The notes under the pieces: model-generated | What the model was told of the DNA's origin: nothing | The model's database searches: none | Seen by the model: only the letters and a program-made list of their open reading frames with translations | Assembly: GCA_029934875.1 (NCBI GenBank) | Contig: JAOZLK010000105.1 | Coordinates: 1 to 8,305, forward strand | Direction: 5' to 3' | Source: Bacteroidales bacterium | GTDB lineage: Bacteria > Bacteroidota > Bacteroidia > Bacteroidales > GCA-2748055 | Length of the DNA stretch: 8,305 nt | Shown here: one piece after another, positions 1-5,891 of the stretch | Numbering within the stretch: the first letter of the stretch is position 1 | Layout: every line of letters begins with the position of its first letter | Made by a program: the position numbers and the translations under genes

Positions 1-457
1 CAACATCACATTTGGGGGCAGGCATATATTTGGCAATAATATCAATATCCGACTTTTCTTTAATCACATGTTCGCGCAGCCAGGTAGTGTGATCATCTGA
101 TTGCAGAATCATTGATAGCGTCTTGACTGGCGTTATGATATTAAATCGTTTCGTTTTATACCTCTTGTCCGGAATATCTTCAGATGAGAATCTCCATTGA
201 TCCGTACATACTCTCCGTGCTTCCAAAAATCCAATTTCACCTTGCTCAGGATCAAAAAATTCTCCTTTAGATGCATCATATGTATGAGCAATGATCCACT
301 TAATGGGATCTAATCCGGAATAGTCAAAAAATTCCTGATCAGACATTCCATCCATATAATTATCCAGGAAAGCAGGCATTACATGATGGGTAGTAACCGG
401 AAGCCTGTCAGTCTTCTTTCCTGTCAAGGCATTTAGAAATCTTTGTTTCGGGTTCAT
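1..457 (-). CDS. UroD/MtaA-like family protein, N-terminal 152 residues (3' end cut by window edge)
   Basis: Translating the minus strand from the ATG at 457 gives 152 codons without a stop, running off the left edge. The protein begins MNPKQRFLNALTGKKTDRLP, the usual opening of UroD-superfamily proteins (an R-x-x-x-A-L helix followed by D-R-x-P at the first strand). It continues with TTHHVMPAFL (residues 22-31), then QEFFDYSGLDPIKW and, near the cut, EKSDIDIIAKYMPAPKCDV. I recognise these as traits of an uncharacterised UroD-like subfamily, not of heme-biosynthetic HemE. No signal peptide is present, so it is cytoplasmic. The start is fixed by the one-base gap after the upstream stop (TAA-A-ATG), which points to translational coupling with the GH99-like gene. 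A purine-rich GTGGGAAA lies just upstream but is part of that gene's last codons. The metal-binding C-terminal half lies outside the window, so reaction and substrate cannot be judged. Family assignment is good; function is unknown. Confidence 0.85.
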   Translation of the reverse strand, partial: MNPKQRFLNALTGKKTDRLPVTTHHVMPAFLDNYMDGMSDQEFFDYSGLDPIKWIIAHTYDASKGEFFDPEQGEIGFLEARRVCTDQWRFSSEDIPDKRYKTKRFNIITPVKTLSMILQSDDHTTWLREHVIKEKSDIDIIAKYMPAPKCDV

Positions 458-458
458 T

Positions 459-2201
459 TTAATTTCCCACGAGTATCTTTCCTGTTTGTATATTATTGTT
501 ACTAATTAATTGAATAAAATAAAGCCCTTCAACAATTTGATAGGGTTTCAGGGGCAGGGATAAATGTTTCAGATCGGCATGAATGATTTGTTCATGAATC
601 TTATTTCCGTTTATATTGATTAAAACAGCCCGGTCGTTCTTCCTGAATTCTCCATCAATCTGTATCGTACCACCCGGGGAAACAGGATTTGGATAAACTT
701 TAAATTCTTTGTGTACCATTGCTTGTTTTACATCAGCACTTAGTGAGCTTGTGATGGTCTTCGTTACAGTTTCTCCGAACCAGGCTACATTTTCCTTCAG
801 CATCCCCCAGTGCGTAACAAAAGAACCGATCGTGTCAGGGCCAATAATTTCTATATTAAAGGTTTTGGTCCTTCCTCTGAATATCCCGCCATAAACAGGA
901 ATCTCGTCCTTCGTGTCGTCTATTAAATAGCGAGTAGGGCCGAAAACAACAGGGTCAAGACTTTCGTTTTCTCCAAATTTAAAGCCATTGGCATCATTCC
1001 ATTGTGCATTACCGGTATTTCTTACCACCACGGTAGCGATAAATGTATCTCCCGGAATGATGGCATCCGGAATATTATGCCATAGGATTTTTGCATTCAA
1101 TTCATCATCATCATTAAAGCCTGCTGCACCCAGAGCCGTGGTTTTGATATACTCGTATGGATCGTCTGATGCAGACCATGTATCGGTACTGGTATTTATA
1201 TCATTATAATATACTTCATCAGTTTTTGCTGCATAAATCCCTGATCCTTCGTCGTATTCATTGAAACTTTCGATGTATATCCTGTTAACAGGTAAGGACG
1301 CGTTCACCTGATTCCATGCAGTTTTATATTTACTTCCTCCATCTCTTGGCATAATATACCCCGGATTGCGAACGTTCTGATCCCAGTAACCTGGCTTGAT
1401 TTGAGCTGACACGATAGAATTATGTTCATTCTCTATATAATATTCATGCACTTCAAACTGATGAACCTTTTCATCAGCAAAGGCATAGCTGGGTGATATG
1501 GCATTGGTAATCATTCGTATACCATTGTAAAATACCGGGTGTTCCGGCCCAAGGCTGGTACTTAAGCGACTCTCGAAATCATACCTGGTTATTTGGGCAT
1601 AGTTTATGATGTTAATATGAACATGCCAGGTGTCTAGCACTACTTTTCCATCAATTGTATAGATATAGTCATCGGCATACTCGTCTTGATTTTTACTATA
1701 ATACTGCTCATAAAAACGAATATAGTGACTGACTAATTCATCTTTTCCGGCTTCAGTACTTACGTCCACATTGGAACCTTGAATAGTGTATGTAATCAGC
1801 GGGTCGAAAAAAGGACAAACTTTTGGCACATCCCAACCTTCTACTCTTAGTTCATAAAGGGCCTGAAACAGATGAATGCGTGGCTGCTCAATTTGTGGAA
1901 TGAGGTGGACATAATAAACATCAATGTTTGCAGCCATCGATTGTTTTATCATTCTTTTCCAGAAATCAGCATCACCGGTCCAGTTCTCACGTCCTTCTAA
2001 GGGTATCCACGGTCCGGAGACTTGTCCGCCGTAAGCAGTGTACCAATGGAACATGGCTGTACCCACCACATGGCTTGTTACTTCAAAATTGTAATCACCT
2101 GTCATTAAGCTATCCGGGTACTGTCCGGGAAGATTAATACTGACAGAAAGCAGGATTGGTAAAACGAGGGATTGAAATATGCGGGTAAAAACAGCTTTCA
2201 T
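459..2201 (-). CDS. Secreted GH99-like glycoside hydrolase with T9SS sorting domain, short paralogue
   Basis: A 580-residue exported protein. Residues 1-26 form a signal peptide (basic start MKAVFTR, then a hydrophobic run) with no lipobox cysteine. Residues about 44-360 are a GH99/WbsX-like (beta/alpha)8 catalytic domain, starting HVVGTAMFHWY. They include KPGYWDQNVRNPGY, PRDGG and the signature SFNEYDEG, with E315 and E318 in the E-x-x-E-G spacing of the GH99 catalytic pair. Residues about 370-485 are an NBR1/FW-type Ig-like domain ending in NVAWFGE. Residues about 500-580 are a T9SS type A sorting domain (YPNPV to KILVGN). Characterised GH99 enzymes are endo-alpha-mannosidases or mannanases; the substrate here is unknown. 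Pfam DUF5010 may cover this core, but that is from memory. It is a paralogue of the protein at 3451-5886, with about 70% identity by eye in the core, but lacks its N-terminal Ig domain and its cysteine-bearing spacer. I chose the ATG at 2201; an in-frame TTG at 2207 overlaps the upstream stop. The next gene starts one base after its TAA. Confidence 0.88.
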   Translation of the reverse strand: MKAVFTRIFQSLVLPILLSVSINLPGQYPDSLMTGDYNFEVTSHVVGTAMFHWYTAYGGQVSGPWIPLEGRENWTGDADFWKRMIKQSMAANIDVYYVHLIPQIEQPRIHLFQALYELRVEGWDVPKVCPFFDPLITYTIQGSNVDVSTEAGKDELVSHYIRFYEQYYSKNQDEYADDYIYTIDGKVVLDTWHVHINIINYAQITRYDFESRLSTSLGPEHPVFYNGIRMITNAISPSYAFADEKVHQFEVHEYYIENEHNSIVSAQIKPGYWDQNVRNPGYIMPRDGGSKYKTAWNQVNASLPVNRIYIESFNEYDEGSGIYAAKTDEVYYNDINTSTDTWSASDDPYEYIKTTALGAAGFNDDDELNAKILWHNIPDAIIPGDTFIATVVVRNTGNAQWNDANGFKFGENESLDPVVFGPTRYLIDDTKDEIPVYGGIFRGRTKTFNIEIIGPDTIGSFVTHWGMLKENVAWFGETVTKTITSSLSADVKQAMVHKEFKVYPNPVSPGGTIQIDGEFRKNDRAVLININGNKIHEQIIHADLKHLSLPLKPYQIVEGLYFIQLISNNNIQTGKILVGN

Positions 2202-2203
2202 AA

Positions 2204-3448
2204 TCAATGATATGAATATTCATGGACAGCCTCAAACATGGCAATAATATTCTGGGGTGGGACATCCGGCATGATGTTGTGAACCGTATTAAAAACAAAT
2301 CCACCTCCTTTGGAAAAAACTTCCAGATTTCTCCTGACATGGTCCTTTACCTGTTCAGGCCTCGCGAGATTGAGGACACTTTTTGTGTCTACTCCTCCTC
2401 CCCAGAAAACCAGGTCTTGTCCAAACTCCCTTTTTAACCTTTCCGGCTCCATATTCCGGGCATTTATCTGAACCGGATTAAGTATATCGAAGCCGGCCTC
2501 GATTAATCCGGGAATAATTTCATAAATTCCACCACAGGAATGCAACATGGTTGCCATGGATGAATGGCTTTTTACATAATCGCACATTTGTTTGTGGCGG
2601 GGCTTGAAAAATTCATCATATGTTTCGACCGGAATAAAGGGGCCGTTGTTGGTCCCGAAATCATCTCCAAATTTTATAATATCGACTACATCTCCAAGGG
2701 TTTCACAGACGTGAGTCAGAAAATCCATATGCCGGGTCATGAGTGCATCCAGAAAATTATGGACTTCTCCCGGCTTCATAAACAAATCCATTAAAAAATT
2801 ATCCATCCTGCGAAGAAAGGTCCCCCATTCAAACAGATTTCCACCCACGCCAATAAGCAAGGCCTTATCGGTTTTTGCTTTGAGCTCAAGTGTTTTTTCG
2901 CGCAACATGGTCCAAAAATCCGGATGATCTATCCAGTCCCATGGCGTAAATCCGAAACCTCCCCATACGGTTCGGTTCATGTCTGAACCCAAGAGGGAAT
3001 AATCTCTTGGATAATCATCCAGGTAGGGGAAAATGGTCTGATCGAAAAAAGTCGCACCCAGTGGCATTCGACCTATTGCTTCCCCCTGATTGTTGTATGC
3101 CAACCATGAATTGTCTTTTTGGAGTTGTGGATGAAACCATTTGGGATAAAGCCCGGGATATCCTTTGATCAGTTCCAGTTCATGCCAGTAAGCAGGGTCC
3201 TGATTAAAGGCCCGTCCCACGTCAAGCACATCAATCCCAAAATGATCAAGCAATTCCATTTCAGGCTGTACAACTTCCTGCACCACATCATAAACATGCG
3301 TTTTCAGGTGCCCCATTCCCAGTGACTTAATTAAATTCTGATGTGCAACAACTGATATGCCTGAGCTTGGGGTTGCTCCTAAATCGATTGGTATGCGATC
3401 GGACTCCCTGTGATCAATAGCTGCCAGTATTCTCTCTCTTGAATTCAT
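2204..3448 (-). CDS. UroD/MtaA-like family protein (putative corrinoid-type methyltransferase fold), full length
   Basis: A complete 414-residue cytoplasmic protein without signal peptide. The opening MNSRERILAAIDHRESDRIP is the standard UroD-superfamily N-terminus. Further family marks are FGIDVLDVGRAF (70-81), IIKFGDDFGTNNGPFI (257-272), the H-S-C-G motif (H303, C305), NPVQINARNM (324-333) and FWGGGVDT (348-355). The arginine-rich substrate loop of true HemE is absent, so a role in heme synthesis is unlikely. H-x-C matches two of the three zinc ligands of MtaA-type methyl-corrinoid:thiol methyltransferases. The third, usually a later cysteine, is not seen: the likely position reads GGG. Methyl transfer is therefore possible but not shown, and no corrinoid-binding protein lies in this window. 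The ATG at 3448 lies 2 bases after the preceding stop, with AGGA 8 bases upstream as a possible ribosome binding site. Its TGA is 2 bases before the next ATG. It sits between two paralogous secreted glycosidase-like genes, which suggests a role in using the same glycan. Confidence 0.88.
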   Translation of the reverse strand: MNSRERILAAIDHRESDRIPIDLGATPSSGISVVAHQNLIKSLGMGHLKTHVYDVVQEVVQPEMELLDHFGIDVLDVGRAFNQDPAYWHELELIKGYPGLYPKWFHPQLQKDNSWLAYNNQGEAIGRMPLGATFFDQTIFPYLDDYPRDYSLLGSDMNRTVWGGFGFTPWDWIDHPDFWTMLREKTLELKAKTDKALLIGVGGNLFEWGTFLRRMDNFLMDLFMKPGEVHNFLDALMTRHMDFLTHVCETLGDVVDIIKFGDDFGTNNGPFIPVETYDEFFKPRHKQMCDYVKSHSSMATMLHSCGGIYEIIPGLIEAGFDILNPVQINARNMEPERLKREFGQDLVFWGGGVDTKSVLNLARPEQVKDHVRRNLEVFSKGGGFVFNTVHNIMPDVPPQNIIAMFEAVHEYSYH

Positions 3449-3450
3449 AT

Positions 3451-5886
3451 TTATTTTCCTACCAGTATCTTCTCTGTTTGGATGCGATTGCCGCTAATAA
3501 TTTGAATAATATACACACCTTCTTGCATCTTGTACTCACGAGGTGATAGATTCATACCCTTTCTGTCGCTTTGAATCTTTTCATTATAGACAATACTTCC
3601 TTTAATCCCAATGAGGACAAGCTGGTCATTTCTTTTGAAATCACCATCTATCCGGATTATACCATCTATTGAAACAGGGTTAGGATATGTTTTAAACAAG
3701 GCATTTTCACTCCTTAAATCAATCGTTCCCACTCCGACGACGCTGTAGCAGGAAGATGTATCAGCACAAACATCTTTTGTAATGATCACTGCATATTCTC
3801 CATTTTCAGTGGCATTGAAATTTTGAGATGTCTCCCCTGGAATTGGATCCGATGTGCTACAATCAATCCATTGATAAGCCCCATCAGAATCATTGGCTGT
3901 CAGGCTGGAGTTATCCTGTGTAACAGAAGGATCTATTGTGATCACAGTCAGGTCAAGCTGGCAAATGCTGTCGTCTCCGCTATTGGTAAGCAGGCTGTCA
4001 TAATAACTGCCTGTCTGTGAAAAATATTCACCATGCCAAAAAATACTGTCTCCATTACAAATATTTTCACTTTCAGTTTTATGATAGGATTGTACAACAG
4101 CAATTGGAAGTTTAATAGTATCCCCAAACCAGGCAACATCTTCCTGAAGCATTTCCCAGTGCGTGATATATGATCCGGCCACATCAGGAGCTGTAACTGC
4201 AATGTTAAATGTTTTGGCCCTTCCCCTGAAGATTCCTCCGTAGACAGGGATATCGTCAAGTGAATCATCGATGAGGTAGCGTGCAGGGCCGAAAAGAACA
4301 GGGTCAAGGTCTTCCCGTTCTCCAAATTTAAAACCATTGGCAGCATTCCAGGATTCATTACCGGTATTTCTCACCACCACGGAAGCAATAAATGTTTCAG
4401 CACGTGACATTGTATCCGGAATATTATGCCACAGTATTTTTGCACCCAGGGGTTCAACATCATTAAACAGGGCTGCTCCGGCGGCCGTTGTTTTGATATA
4501 TTCGTAGGGGTCATCTGTTGAGGACCAGGTATCACTGTTCGTGTTATTCATGCCTCCGTCTGTTTTGGTATAAACAGTGTCTGTTTTGCTAGCGTAAATT
4601 CCCGACCCTTCATCGTATTCATTAAAACTCTCGATATACACCCGGTTTACCGATGACCCAATTTGATTCCATGAATTTATGTAATGAGTACCGCCATCAC
4701 GGGGTAAAAAATATCCGGGATTGCGCACATTCTGGTCCCAGTATCCGGGTTTAAACTGAGCCGTGATGACGCCATTCCAGTTTTTCTCAATGTAATATTC
4801 CTGAACCTCAAATTGATGAACTTTTTCATCGGCAAAAGAGTATGTCGGCGAAATTGCATTGGTGATCATCTTTATTCCATTGTTAAAAACCGGATGCTCA
4901 GCACCAAATTCAGTACTTAAGCGGCTTTCAATATCCTCCCTGGTCATCTGACTGAAATAATCAATATGCAGGTGAACATGCCATGTATTTAATACCGGGA
5001 TGTCATCTTGCGTATAGATGAAGTCATCAGCAAATTCATCACTGTTCTGGCTAAAGTACTGCTTGTAGAACCTGGTGTAGTGACCAACAATCTCATCTTT
5101 ACCGGCTTCCGTTGCGGCATTTCCATGAACTCCTTTTATCGTGTAGGTGATGATGGGATCAAAAAACGGGCACACTTTTGGAACATCCCAGCCCTCTCTT
5201 CTTAATTCGTTAAGCGCCCGAAATAAAGTGATGCGCTCCTGTTCCATAACCGGAATGACCAGAATATAATAAACATCAATGTTTGCAGCCATTGATTGTT
5301 TGATCATTCTCTTCCAGAAATCAACACCACCATCCCAGCTTTTGCGTCCTTCAATCGGTATCCACGGGCTTATCAATTGTCCGCCATTTTCAGTATACCA
5401 ATGAAATATACTTGTTCCGACCACATGGCTGGAAGTTGAGAACAGGGGTGTTGTGGTGAGCAGACTGTCAGCTAAAGAATTTGCACCAACAACGATTGAA
5501 CGAAGTTCGGATTTCTCTCCAAACCATTCGACACCATCCTGGACCATCTGCCATTGCAAAGAATAACCATAAGCATTCACTTCAATCGGAGTTGTTAATT
5601 CTACTGTAAATGTAACTTCCTCTCCCGGGGCCACATCATGAGGAAGTGCGACACGATTTCCCGCTCCCCACAGGCTATTGTCCTGTGGACTCTGGGTCCC
5701 CATCCTGTAAAGTGCAGCACTTGTCCAGCTTGTAGTTCCACTATTTTTAAACTTCACTGAAACGGTAAAAACCTCACCCGGATCAGCAGTGGCAGGGGCT
5801 GTTTGAGAAATAAACTGTGAATTATTCTGACTGAATAAGCCATTAAAAGCAAGAGATAATCCTAATATGAGTACTATTTTCTTCAT
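3451..5886 (-). CDS. Secreted multidomain GH99-like glycoside hydrolase with T9SS sorting domain, long paralogue
   Basis: An 811-residue exported protein. The signal peptide (1-20) ends LFSQ, with no lipobox. Residues about 25-133 are an NBR1/FW-type Ig-like domain (PGEVF, NSGTTSW, DGVEWFGE). Residues about 153-475 are the GH99/WbsX-like catalytic domain with FHWY, KPGYWDQNVRNPGY, PRDGG and SFNEYDEG; E423 and E426 match the GH99 catalytic pair. Residues about 482-597 are a second FW-type domain ending EDVAWFGD. Residues about 605-717 hold two Ig-like spacer units typical of Bacteroidota surface proteins, with C610/C642 and C676/C707/C713. Residues about 730-811 are a T9SS type A sorting domain (YPNPV to KILVGK). 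Transport across the outer membrane and surface attachment or release are expected. Endo-acting cleavage of a mannose-containing glycan is the family precedent; the substrate here is inferred only. The start lies 5 bases after the GH2 stop, with purine-rich AAAGAAG directly before the ATG. The ATG gives a clean signal peptide, which supports the start. Confidence 0.9.
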   Translation of the reverse strand: MKKIVLILGLSLAFNGLFSQNNSQFISQTAPATADPGEVFTVSVKFKNSGTTSWTSAALYRMGTQSPQDNSLWGAGNRVALPHDVAPGEEVTFTVELTTPIEVNAYGYSLQWQMVQDGVEWFGEKSELRSIVVGANSLADSLLTTTPLFSTSSHVVGTSIFHWYTENGGQLISPWIPIEGRKSWDGGVDFWKRMIKQSMAANIDVYYILVIPVMEQERITLFRALNELRREGWDVPKVCPFFDPIITYTIKGVHGNAATEAGKDEIVGHYTRFYKQYFSQNSDEFADDFIYTQDDIPVLNTWHVHLHIDYFSQMTREDIESRLSTEFGAEHPVFNNGIKMITNAISPTYSFADEKVHQFEVQEYYIEKNWNGVITAQFKPGYWDQNVRNPGYFLPRDGGTHYINSWNQIGSSVNRVYIESFNEYDEGSGIYASKTDTVYTKTDGGMNNTNSDTWSSTDDPYEYIKTTAAGAALFNDVEPLGAKILWHNIPDTMSRAETFIASVVVRNTGNESWNAANGFKFGEREDLDPVLFGPARYLIDDSLDDIPVYGGIFRGRAKTFNIAVTAPDVAGSYITHWEMLQEDVAWFGDTIKLPIAVVQSYHKTESENICNGDSIFWHGEYFSQTGSYYDSLLTNSGDDSICQLDLTVITIDPSVTQDNSSLTANDSDGAYQWIDCSTSDPIPGETSQNFNATENGEYAVIITKDVCADTSSCYSVVGVGTIDLRSENALFKTYPNPVSIDGIIRIDGDFKRNDQLVLIGIKGSIVYNEKIQSDRKGMNLSPREYKMQEGVYIIQIISGNRIQTEKILVGK

Positions 5887-5891
5887 CTTCT

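Noticed and set aside
2134..2340. A 68-codon open frame across the UroD-like/GH99-like junction on the minus strand
   Set aside because: It overlaps the end of one real gene and the signal peptide of the next in a different frame; both real genes are well supported there.
2204..3448. Heme-biosynthetic uroporphyrinogen decarboxylase (hemE)
   Set aside because: The substrate-binding arginine loop of HemE is absent, an H-S-C-G motif of the methyltransferase branch is present, and the neighbours are glycosidases, not heme genes.
3948..4358. A 136-codon open frame on the minus strand
   Set aside because: It lies wholly inside the long GH99-like gene in another frame and resembles no known family; the real frame has clear domain motifs throughout.
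762..5427. The two similar segments as a transposon or long repeat element
   Set aside because: Similarity is confined to coding sequence of paralogous genes, diverged at many third positions, with no terminal repeats or transposase.
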